Below are positions 55,412 through 62,928 of a stretch of DNA of 64,000 nucleotides, piece by piece. The stretch comes from Flavobacterium flavigenum (lineage in GTDB: Bacteria > Bacteroidota > Bacteroidia > Flavobacteriales > Flavobacteriaceae), in contig NZ_CP114285.2 in assembly GCF_027111255.2 (NCBI RefSeq), positions 806,001 through 870,000 of the forward strand. Direction: 5' to 3'. The notes under the pieces were generated by a model. The model worked only from the letters and a program-made list of their open reading frames with translations. It made no database searches and was not told the DNA's origin. The position numbers were made by a program, and so were the translations under genes. The stretch's first letter is position 1. Each line of letters opens with the position of its first letter.

Positions 55412-56248
55412 ATGAAAAAAATAATTCTCATTTTATTTACAACATTGATTCCTGCTATCACTTTTAGTCAGGACATTACCAAAATATGGGAATCAGATTC
55501 TCTTTTCTTAAAACCTGAATCAGCACTTTATGACTCTCCAAAAAAGATTCTTTACATCTCAAATATAAACGGCGAATATCTGGCAAAAGATGGCAATGGA
55601 TTTATTTCCAGGCTTAAAACAAATGGTGAAATTGAAGTTTTAAAATGGGTTGATGGATTAGATAACCCTCAGGGAATGGGCCTATATAAGAAAAAACTAT
55701 ATGTTGCAGATCTTAACAGAGTGGTGCAGATAAATACTAAAACAGCTAAAATTGAAAAAGTATATCATGTAGATAATGCTATATTCCTTAACGATATAAC
55801 AACAGATACCAATGGAGATATTTACTTTTCTGACTGCTTTGGGAACAAGATTTATAAAATATCTGATGGAAAAATAAATGTATGGTGTGAATCCGGTTTT
55901 CTTTCTAAACCAAATGGATTGTTATGTACTAAAGAGAATCTTTTAGTGTTGAATATGCAAAGCAAAACCGCTTACGTAATAAACAAACTAACTAAAAATT
56001 CTCATCAGATTTTTAGCGGAATTGATAATCTTGATGGTATTGTCAGTAATGGAAAAAATGGCTATATAGTTTCAGGAGCCTGGCAGGGACAACTCTTTAA
56101 TGTTGATGCAGACGGAAACAAAAAATTACTGATTGATCTGGGAAAAGAAAAAATTATTACCGCAGATATAGAATATATTGCAAATGATAATTTGCTCATT
56201 GTACCTACTTTAGATAAAACGGTATTAGGATTTCGACTGACATATTAG
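55412..56248 (+). CDS. SMP-30/gluconolactonase-like exported beta-propeller protein
   Basis: Protein of 278 residues with signal peptide (MKKIILILFTTLIPAITFSQ). The rest forms a six-bladed propeller of the SMP-30/gluconolactonase/LRE type: PESALYDSPKKILYISNINGEYLAKDGNGFISRL, GLDNPQGMGLYKKKLYVADL, FLNDITTDTNGDIYFSDCFGNKIYK and LDGIVSNGKNGYIVSGAW. The family includes lactonases that need a divalent metal, but many members have only a binding role. It is a single gene and the substrate is unknown. Confidence 0.8.
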   Translation: MKKIILILFTTLIPAITFSQDITKIWESDSLFLKPESALYDSPKKILYISNINGEYLAKDGNGFISRLKTNGEIEVLKWVDGLDNPQGMGLYKKKLYVADLNRVVQINTKTAKIEKVYHVDNAIFLNDITTDTNGDIYFSDCFGNKIYKISDGKINVWCESGFLSKPNGLLCTKENLLVLNMQSKTAYVINKLTKNSHQIFSGIDNLDGIVSNGKNGYIVSGAWQGQLFNVDADGNKKLLIDLGKEKIITADIEYIANDNLLIVPTLDKTVLGFRLTY

Positions 56249-56370
56249 GAATCATTAATTTTGCTTAATAACAGATATCCTTAATTTCACTAATGTTTGA
56301 TAAAAAATGACAAATATACAATTCAATAATAAACTGATTTTTTAAAATTCAGAAAATCTAATAAATCTTT

Positions 56371-57120
56371 CTAAAATGACATAGCCATTGCAAGTCCATA
56401 CTCTCTTCCATTATATACTGGCAGAATCATTCCGTTTAGGTTTTCCTTTTTTTTGAATATTTTTTTACTAATTACCGGATGAAGCCAATAGGCTATTTTA
56501 GTACTCAAAATTCCAATACCGGCTCCGGCTGCAACATCACTAAACCAATGTCTGTCGTTATACATCCTGAAAAATCCTGTACCTGCAGCGACCAAATATC
56601 CTGAAATACCGTACCATACAGATACATCTTTATATTCCTGATACAGAAATTCAGCCCCCATAAAAGCAGTTGCTGTATGTCCGGAAGGAAATGAGTTGTT
56701 TGAAGTCCCATCAGGTCTCATCTCGTTTCCAGTCATTTTAATTACATTTACCGTTGTACCCATAATTAAATAAGCTGAAGCGAGAATAATCGTACGGTCC
56801 TTGAAATTATTTTTACCTTTAACACCTGCTGCATTCAGAGCATAAACAGACAAAAAAGCAGAGTACTGCGAAAAATCATCAATAGTAAACTTCTTGTCAA
56901 TATGTTCATTTATTTCATTTTTTGTATCTGAATTGATGTCCTTGAGTGTGTGACTTTCGAGCCCAATAACTCCATATCCAATTAAAGCACTTGGAATAAT
57001 TAATGCTTCATATTTAAATTTTAGCTCTTTATTAAAGCTAAGACTATCTGGATATTTTGACTGTCCAAAGGTGCTTAAAGTCAAAAGGGTACTTGCAATA
57101 AACAGCTGTATTTTCATCAT
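56371..57120 (-). CDS. PAP2-family phosphatase
   Basis: Protein of 249 residues with signal peptide (MMKIQLFIASTLLTLSTFG) and the three PAP2 motifs in order: KMTGNEMRPDG (K-x6-RP), PSGHTATAF (PSGH) and RMYNDRHWFSDV (R-x5-H-x3-D). All catalytic residues are present. It may dephosphorylate undecaprenyl pyrophosphate, phosphatidic acid or a similar lipid on the periplasmic side. It is a single gene convergent with the SMP-30-like gene. A few helices span the membrane. Confidence 0.88.
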   Translation of the reverse strand: MMKIQLFIASTLLTLSTFGQSKYPDSLSFNKELKFKYEALIIPSALIGYGVIGLESHTLKDINSDTKNEINEHIDKKFTIDDFSQYSAFLSVYALNAAGVKGKNNFKDRTIILASAYLIMGTTVNVIKMTGNEMRPDGTSNNSFPSGHTATAFMGAEFLYQEYKDVSVWYGISGYLVAAGTGFFRMYNDRHWFSDVAAGAGIGILSTKIAYWLHPVISKKIFKKKENLNGMILPVYNGREYGLAMAMSF

Positions 57121-57914
57121 TTTATAATTTTACAGCCTTGAGTTTAGGCTGAAGGTTAAAAGAAATGTTTTCCCTAAAGATATTCCAGACATAGACAATA
57201 ATTTCCTCAAATTTAAAAAAAATAATAAATTAGTCTTACAAAAAATAAATTTATACGCAGATTTTAATTATTAAATTAATTATTTTCTCTTAAAACTTTT
57301 ATTCAATATTCAATCAAAAACAGAGGCCATCATAGCATAAAATTTGCTAAAATAATTGTCATTCCGGATTATTAGAAACATAATATGATTATTTCAAATA
57401 TAACATAATTCTTTACCGAAAATAATCAGTTTTAAATTTAGAACCATTCTACATTTTTCTCATACAATTACATTCTTTTTTAATGTAATTTTATACTGAA
57501 TTAAAACCAAAAACACTGAAATTAAACCCATTACAAACAAAACCACTTAGATTCCGTTCTCAAAAGGATTACTATTAAAAGTGATAACGTAAGTAATAAA
57601 ACAAAAGCCTTTATTGAATTTCCCGGACTACATGAAAGAAAAGATGTTACTGAAAATTATCCGGACTGTGAAAACATACTAATTGTAGTTTCCAGACACA
57701 CATTTCTAATGAAATTTAAAAATATAAATGTTGTTATATCAAGAATTAGATTCCAATTCAAATACAAAGAAGAATCATTTGTCTGATTTATAACAATGTA
57801 AAGATATTTCCGAAAACCAAAATCAGTTTCAAATAAGACAGCTTCATCGAACAAGCTTTGGCGGAGGAAAAGACAATAGTAATTCGTTCTGAGAAACTTA
57901 ATAACTCAAAAGAA
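57121..57914. other. Intergenic region with possible gene remnant
   Basis: About 790 bases. The right half reads on the plus strand as an open frame of about 80 codons from about 57535 to 57785 (for example AFIEFPGLHERKDVTENYPDCENIL, broken into AT-rich residues) that lacks an early start codon. It looks like a decayed coding fragment but I cannot assign it. The left part carries the promoter of the PAP2 gene. Confidence 0.35.
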
Positions 57915-58604
57915 ATGAAAACAGAAAACCATTACATCATCAGAAGTGGATGGCTAAGGGCTGCTGTACTGGGCGCAAATGATGGAATTTTATCGACTGC
58001 GAGTTTAGTAATTGGTATTGCGGCAGCAAGTACAACAAGAGGGCCTATTATACTTGCCGCTGCTGCGGGCATAACTGCCGGAGCTCTTTCGATGGCTGCA
58101 GGCGAATATGTATCGGTAAGTTCACAAGCAGATGTTGAAACCTCAGACCTGAAACGTGAAAAGCTAGAGCTTGAAACCGACCCTGAGGCTGAACTGGAAG
58201 AGCTCACCAATATTTATATTCAAAGAGGATTAAATAAAGAACTCGCCCGTAAAACTGCAGAAGAGTTAACCGCTCATAATGCGCTTGAAGCACACGCACG
58301 AGATGAACTAGGCATTAATGAAATTACGCAGGCCAATCCTTTTATAGCTGCTTTCGCTTCAGCTCTCTCTTTTGTGATTGGCGGACTCCTGCCACTGCTG
58401 ACAGCAGTTTTTGCACCAGTACAAAAAATGGTTCTATATCAGTACTGCTTTTCAATACTTTTCTTAGCTTTCTCCGGAATCCTGGCAGCTAAAGCAGGCG
58501 GATCGCATACTTTAAAAGCTGTGTTGCGTATCTGCCTTTGGGGTACATTTGCAATGGCTGCTTCAGCCCTTGTAGGGCATCTTTTTGGGGTTCAGAATGT
58601 TTAA
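57915..58604 (+). CDS. VIT1/CCC1-family metal transporter
   Basis: Start chosen at ATG 57915 (MKTENHYIIRSGWLRAAVLGANDG). A TTG start at 57858 is much less likely. The 229-residue membrane protein has the family signature GANDGILSTASLVIGIAAA, a cytoplasmic helical region with charged residues (SQADVETSDLKREKLELETDPEAELEELTNIYIQRGL) and more membrane helices, ending LVGHLFGV. VIT1/CCC1 proteins export iron or manganese from the cytosol, here probably across the inner membrane. It is on the same strand as the thioredoxin/ApbE operon, about 100 bases upstream of it. Confidence 0.92.
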   Translation: MKTENHYIIRSGWLRAAVLGANDGILSTASLVIGIAAASTTRGPIILAAAAGITAGALSMAAGEYVSVSSQADVETSDLKREKLELETDPEAELEELTNIYIQRGLNKELARKTAEELTAHNALEAHARDELGINEITQANPFIAAFASALSFVIGGLLPLLTAVFAPVQKMVLYQYCFSILFLAFSGILAAKAGGSHTLKAVLRICLWGTFAMAASALVGHLFGVQNV

Positions 58605-58702
58605 GTTTTACAGATTCAAAATTTAATCAAATCTTAAGTCTGATAAAAAACCAAAAAGACACATATTTCGTTAATTAGTATAATATAAAACATGTCATCA
58701 AG

Positions 58703-59143
58703 ATGAAACTAATTACAATGTTCCTTTTATTAGGTATTCTTCCCGGAACTATAAAATGGGAAGCTGATTTTGACACTGCGAAAAAGACAGCCAGAGAGCA
58801 GCACCGCCTTATCCTGCTTAATTTTTCGGGATCCGACTGGTGCGGTCCCTGTATCCTAACGCGCAGGGACTATCTCGAGAATCCAGGCTTTACAGAAATG
58901 GCCGATCAAAAGCTCGTACTGGTCAATGCTGACTTTCCGCGCAAAAAGAAAAATATCCCGTCTGCCGATCAGGTAAAAAGAAATGAGGCACTGGCCGAAA
59001 TTTACAACAAAGAGGGCAGTTTTCCCCTAACCCTTCTTCTGGACGCAGAGGGTAAGGTCATCAAAACCTGGCATGGAAAACCGGAAAGCTCACCTGAGCA
59101 GTGGACAGCCGAAATCAAATCATTATGTGAAAGCCAAAAATAA
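58703..59143 (+). CDS. Thioredoxin-fold protein with WCGPC motif
   Basis: Protein of 146 residues. A short hydrophobic N-terminus (MKLITMFLLLGILPG) probably exports it. The redox site is Trp46-Cys47-Gly-Pro-Cys50, in LILLNFSGSDWCGPC. It then has the thioredoxin-like LVLVNADFPRKKKN and FPLTLLLDAEGKVIKTWHG with the cis-proline-like Pro. The family is like thioredoxin-7/DUF255-type proteins. It is the first gene of an operon with ApbE, a DUF4266 lipoprotein and a DUF3570 protein. One base separates its stop from the ApbE start, so it may keep cysteines of the partner reduced. A broken copy is found at 52.1-52.6 kb. Confidence 0.9.
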   Translation: MKLITMFLLLGILPGTIKWEADFDTAKKTAREQHRLILLNFSGSDWCGPCILTRRDYLENPGFTEMADQKLVLVNADFPRKKKNIPSADQVKRNEALAEIYNKEGSFPLTLLLDAEGKVIKTWHGKPESSPEQWTAEIKSLCESQK

Positions 59144-59144
59144 G

Positions 59145-60077
59145 ATGGCAGCTGTACAGAAATATTCCCAGTCCCTGAAACTGATGGGAAATATGTTCAC
59201 CATTACTGTTACAGCAGCTGATCAGGCTACAGCTGACGAACATATTAATGCTGCCATTGAAGAGATTAAACGCATTGAAAAACTTCTTACCACGTATAAA
59301 GATGACAGTCAGACCAATCAGATTAATGCTGCTGCCGGTATGCATCCTGTAAAGGTTGAGCCGGAAGTTTTTAATCTAATCGAAAGGTCACTTGGCATTT
59401 CTGGCATCACCCAGGGAGCCTTTGATATTTCATACGGAAGCATCGATAAAACCCTTTGGAATTTTGACCGTACCATGACCTCACTTCCAGATAGTGAAAC
59501 AGCGTTAAAGATGGTACACCTGATTGACTACAGAAATATAATTCTGGATAAAGAAAATACGACTGTATTTTTAAAAGAAAAAGGGATGCGTATCGGCTTT
59601 GGAGGAATTGGTAAAGGTTATGCAGCCGAAATGGCAAAACAGATCCTGCTGAAACGCGATGTAAAGAGCGGAATCATTAATGCCAGCGGTGATTTATGTG
59701 CATGGGGGTTACAGCCAGACGGCAGCAGATGGACTATTGGAGTAGCTGATCCGGACACTCCAAATACAGCTTTTTCTTATATGGAAATATCCAATAAAGC
59801 AGTAGCCACATCCGGAAATTATGAAAAATTTGTAACCATTAATGGCAAAAAATATTCGCATACCATAGATCCCAAAACAGGCCTTCCAATAACAGGAATA
59901 AAAAGTGTCACTATTATCGCATCAAATGCTGAATTTGCAGATGCCATGGCTACACCGATAGCAGTTATGGGAATTAAAGCCGGTCTATTTTTAATCGATC
60001 AGATTCCGGATTTGCATTGTATAATAATAGATGACAATAATAAAATTTACACATCCAAAAACATTCGCCTAAAATGA
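59145..60077 (+). CDS. apbE: FAD:protein FMN transferase (ApbE family)
   Basis: Start chosen at ATG 59145, one base after the stop of the thioredoxin gene. A frame from 59073 would overlap that gene. The 310-residue protein has the ApbE signatures: MGNMFTITV near the N-terminus, FGGIGKGYAAEMAKQ, NASGDLCAWG, ATSGNYEKF, SHTIDPKTGLP and ADAMATPIAVMG. ApbE enzymes attach FMN to Thr or Ser of exported proteins. No lipobox or obvious signal peptide is seen, so its place in the cell is unclear. It overlaps the DUF4266 gene by four bases (ATGA). The target is probably encoded nearby or elsewhere. Confidence 0.93.
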   Translation: MAAVQKYSQSLKLMGNMFTITVTAADQATADEHINAAIEEIKRIEKLLTTYKDDSQTNQINAAAGMHPVKVEPEVFNLIERSLGISGITQGAFDISYGSIDKTLWNFDRTMTSLPDSETALKMVHLIDYRNIILDKENTTVFLKEKGMRIGFGGIGKGYAAEMAKQILLKRDVKSGIINASGDLCAWGLQPDGSRWTIGVADPDTPNTAFSYMEISNKAVATSGNYEKFVTINGKKYSHTIDPKTGLPITGIKSVTIIASNAEFADAMATPIAVMGIKAGLFLIDQIPDLHCIIIDDNNKIYTSKNIRLK

Positions 60078-60307
60078 AAAATCAAAAGCAGCAAAATCTC
60101 GTACTCTTGTGCAGTATTGCTTTAGCAGGCATTCTCACATCATCCTGTACTTCTGTAAAAGAATATCAGAAGGGAAAAATCAATGATTCTGAAATGGTAC
60201 TTGCCAACAGGAAAGTTGAAAAAACAGAACTTAGTTTTCAATCCTACCGCGAGGGAGCTTCCGGGGCAAATGCAGGTAAAAGCGGCGGAGGCTGTGGCTG
60301 TAACTAA
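60074..60307 (+). CDS. DUF4266 small lipoprotein
   Basis: Protein of 77 residues. Signal peptide with lipobox-like TSSC (Cys25), so probably a lipoprotein of about 53 residues when mature. Its end is odd: SYREGASGANAGKSGGGCGCN, with Gly-rich Cys74-Gly-Cys76 just before the C-terminus. This fits the DUF4266 family. The stretch Glu60-Gly-Ala-Ser-Gly-Ala-Asn66 resembles the ApbE flavinylation motif (D-x-x-S/T-G-A-T/S) but lacks the acceptor Thr or Ser. It is translationally coupled to ApbE and precedes DUF3570. The cysteines may bind a metal or be used by the thioredoxin-like protein. Confidence 0.88.
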   Translation: MKNQKQQNLVLLCSIALAGILTSSCTSVKEYQKGKINDSEMVLANRKVEKTELSFQSYREGASGANAGKSGGGCGCN

Positions 60308-60324
60308 TTTGATATCATAAACAG

Positions 60325-61506
60325 ATGAAAAGAATATTCATTACAGGGTTTGCTTTATTGGCATTATTCCAATTAAGAGCACAAAATATACCTTCTGATT
60401 CAACGGCTTACAAAAGTAAAAAATTAAAACTCGAAGAGGTTAATTTGGTATCCAGTTATTATAAACAGGATGGAAATAATTCAGCTGTAGGCGGAGGAAT
60501 CGGATCACAACATTTAACTGATATAGCAAATACTATTGATGTTAAACTGATTAAATACGGCGAAACCGGAATCAAACACACCTTTGATATTGAAGCAGGA
60601 ATCGATCATTACACCTCTGCTTCTTCAGACATGATTGACCTTAGTGCCAACTCTTCTGCTTCTTCTTCAGACAACCGCTTCTACCCTTCTTTAAGCTACC
60701 TTAGGGAGAATGAAGAAAAAGGGAGGACTTTGGGAATTGGTGTTTCATCCTCAACTGAATTTGATTATCAGTCTTTTGGAGGAAATATCAGTTTTTCTCA
60801 AAAAACAAAAAATAAGAACGGTGAATTTACAGCTAAATTCCAAACCTTCATTGACCAGCTAAAACTTATTGAACCCCTTGAACTGCGCACTCCGGGCGAG
60901 GGTTACGGAAGCGCAAATAGAAACACTTTTGCCGGAACACTAAGTTATTCCCAAATCATCAACCAAAGGCTTCAGGTGATGCTTGTAGGGGACATTATCA
61001 GTCAGAACGGCTACTTAAGTCTTCCTTTTCACAGGGTTTATTTTGCTGATGGCCCAGTTAGACAGGAAAAAATGCCTGATACCAGACTTAAAATTCCGTT
61101 GGGAATAAGAGCCAGTTATTTTTTAGGCGATAATATTATTATAAGAGCATATTACAGGTATTATACTGATGACTGGAATTTAAAAGCCCATACGGCTGAT
61201 CTTGAAATACCGGTAAAGCTGACCCAGTCATTTTCGCTTAGTCCTTTTTACAGATATTATACCCAAAGTGCCGCAAAGTATTTCAAGCCTTATGGAGCTC
61301 ATACCGCTGCTGATGAATTTTACACCAGCAACTATGACGTGTCTAAGTTTGACAGCAGTTTTTTTGGAATGGGGATGAAATTTACTCCGCCTGATGGCAT
61401 CTTTGGCCTAAAACACTGGAACACCCTTGAAATCCGATACGGACATTACGATAGATCTAACAATTTGACTTCTGATATTATAAGCCTTAATATTAAATAT
61501 AAATAA
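60325..61506 (+). CDS. DUF3570 outer-membrane beta-barrel protein
   Basis: Protein of 393 residues with signal peptide (MKRIFITGFALLALFQLRAQ). Many alternating amphipathic strands with aromatic girdles (YYRYYTDDWNLKAHTADLEI, FYRYYTQSAAKYFKPYG) and a final strand ending SLNIKYK suggest an outer-membrane barrel. The family is DUF3570. It is the last gene of the thioredoxin/ApbE/DUF4266 operon, 18 bases after the lipoprotein, and a terminator follows. Together with a lipoprotein it could form an export or electron-transfer conduit, which is inferred from context. Confidence 0.88.
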   Translation: MKRIFITGFALLALFQLRAQNIPSDSTAYKSKKLKLEEVNLVSSYYKQDGNNSAVGGGIGSQHLTDIANTIDVKLIKYGETGIKHTFDIEAGIDHYTSASSDMIDLSANSSASSSDNRFYPSLSYLRENEEKGRTLGIGVSSSTEFDYQSFGGNISFSQKTKNKNGEFTAKFQTFIDQLKLIEPLELRTPGEGYGSANRNTFAGTLSYSQIINQRLQVMLVGDIISQNGYLSLPFHRVYFADGPVRQEKMPDTRLKIPLGIRASYFLGDNIIIRAYYRYYTDDWNLKAHTADLEIPVKLTQSFSLSPFYRYYTQSAAKYFKPYGAHTAADEFYTSNYDVSKFDSSFFGMGMKFTPPDGIFGLKHWNTLEIRYGHYDRSNNLTSDIISLNIKYK

Positions 61507-61553
61507 TAAGGTTTAAAGCTTTAAATTAAAATACATTTTGGTACTTTTATATA

Positions 61554-61596
61554 CTAAATCCGGATTTTCTAAGAAGAGAATATCCGGATTTTTTAA
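61554..61596 (+). terminator. Terminator of thioredoxin/ApbE/DUF4266/DUF3570 operon
   Basis: AATCCGGATTTTCT pairs with AGAATATCCGGATT around a short loop, followed by a T run. It lies about 50 bases after the DUF3570 stop. Confidence 0.85.
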
Positions 61597-61676
61597 TACT
61601 TATATCTAGACAACAAAAATTAGAGTTCAATTGCTTAATTTAATTGTCAAGTTTTATTTATACAGTAATCCTCAAT

Positions 61677-62054
61677 TTACAAATTTGCAGTATACCTTTT
61701 GAGTTCCCACTCTGTTTTCTCCAGCAGACGCTCCAAAAGCATTATTTTATCTTTATAAAGCTGCTCTACAAAATGATTGGAAAAATGTCTGGTCTCAATC
61801 CCACATTCACTGGCTTTCTTTCCAATTGAAGATAAATCATTTTTAAACTGTAGTATATCCTCAATTGTAATTTCGAATACAGTCGCAATTTCTTCTAATT
61901 TTAAAAGTGTCATTTCTGTTTTTCCTTTTTCTATTTTACTATATGCAGCCTGGCTAATATTTAGCCTGTCAGCCATATACTCTTGCGTATAATTCTTTAA
62001 TTCCCTTATATTTTTAATATTTTCTTTTATGCCTGCTGTCATTATATTTTTCAT
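61677..62054 (-). CDS. XRE-family helix-turn-helix regulator
   Basis: Small DNA-binding protein of 125 residues. The HTH covers about 12-68 (LKNYTQEYMADRLNISQAAYSKIEKGKTEMTLLKLEEIATVFEIT), and a C-terminal helix with coiled-coil character (residues 85-120) probably dimerises it. ATG 62054 or ATG 62042 can be the start. The target is unknown. It is a single gene between the DUF3570 operon terminator and the Crp/Fnr gene, on the opposite strand to the operon. Confidence 0.9.
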   Translation of the reverse strand: MKNIMTAGIKENIKNIRELKNYTQEYMADRLNISQAAYSKIEKGKTEMTLLKLEEIATVFEITIEDILQFKNDLSSIGKKASECGIETRHFSNHFVEQLYKDKIMLLERLLEKTEWELKRYTANL

Positions 62055-62151
62055 TATAAAATTAAGTATAGAAATAATACGATATTTTTGCTTTTGCTAA
62101 GCAAATAAAGAAAAAAATCAGCTATCAAAACAATAACAAATGTTATTACTT

Positions 62152-62760
62152 TTATGATGTATCATTCATATATTTTAAACGGCTCAAATGAACAGGGGTA
62201 ATATTAAGATAAGATGCAATACAGTGCTGGGGCACACGCTGGTGTATTTTTGGAAATCGTTTATCCATATCCCTGTAACGTACCAGGGGAGCATTCACAT
62301 ACAATGCTTTGATTTTTTCATTGACCAAAAAAAAGTATTCTTCAGTGATCCGTCTTCCCAATTTTTCCCCATGCTGTAAATCACGATAAATATTTTGAAG
62401 CATTTCAAACGATATTACAAGCACATCGGTATCTTCCATAGCCTGAATTGAAAAACTGGAAGGAATTCCTTTCAAAAAACTCTCATAATCAGTACCAAAA
62501 GTATTCTCTAAACAAAAATGAAATGTTTTCTCTTCACCCTTGTCATCTATAAAATAGATACGAAGCAGTCCTTTTGCTACAAAGTAAATTTTAGAACATA
62601 CTTCACCTTCCTTTAAGAGTATCTCTTTTTTTTTATAAACTTCATAGCTTAGCATACTAAGGCAATATTCCAATTCTGAATCTGAAATATCAATATAGTT
62701 TTTGATAAGCTGATAAAGTGCGAATATCCCGTTGTTTTCTAACCACGAATCTTCTTCCAT
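62152..62760 (-). CDS. Crp/Fnr-family transcriptional regulator
   Basis: Protein of 202 residues with an N-terminal cyclic-nucleotide-binding fold (KKEILLKEGEVCSKIYFVAKGLLRIYFIDDKGEEKTFHFCLE) and a C-terminal HTH (VPQHCIASYLNITPVHLSRLKYM). No Fnr-type cysteine cluster is evident. It is typical of Bacteroidota regulators of this family. The neighbour upstream in transcription is the multicopper oxidase gene on the same strand, but the gap holds a terminator. Confidence 0.9.
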   Translation of the reverse strand: MEEDSWLENNGIFALYQLIKNYIDISDSELEYCLSMLSYEVYKKKEILLKEGEVCSKIYFVAKGLLRIYFIDDKGEEKTFHFCLENTFGTDYESFLKGIPSSFSIQAMEDTDVLVISFEMLQNIYRDLQHGEKLGRRITEEYFFLVNEKIKALYVNAPLVRYRDMDKRFPKIHQRVPQHCIASYLNITPVHLSRLKYMNDTS

Positions 62761-62868
62761 ATAATTAATACGATACTTTATTATTTTTAAACAAAAATAC
62801 GCATCAGTATATTGGGAAGTAAAATAAAATTGGAGAGCAGTTATTCATCTAATGCAAGAAAATCATCA

Positions 62869-62908
62869 TAAAAAAACTCCAAAAACATAGCTTTTGAAGT
62901 TTTTTATT
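62869..62908 (-). terminator. Terminator downstream of multicopper oxidase gene
   Basis: On the minus strand AAAAAACTTCAAAAGC...TTTTTGGAGTTTTTTT forms a stem with one mismatch and a T7 tail, about 20 bases after the stop codon at 62929. Confidence 0.7.
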
Positions 62909-62928
62909 TATTGCAATTATTAGAAGTT

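Noticed and set aside
59073..59144. N-terminal extension of ApbE into the thioredoxin gene
   Set aside because: It would overlap 70 bases of the upstream gene. The ATG at 59145, one base after that gene's stop, gives the expected N-terminus.
60251..60273. ApbE flavinylation site in the DUF4266 lipoprotein as a firm call
   Set aside because: The motif lacks the acceptor Thr/Ser (Asn66) and starts with Glu rather than Asp, so it is kept only as a hypothesis.
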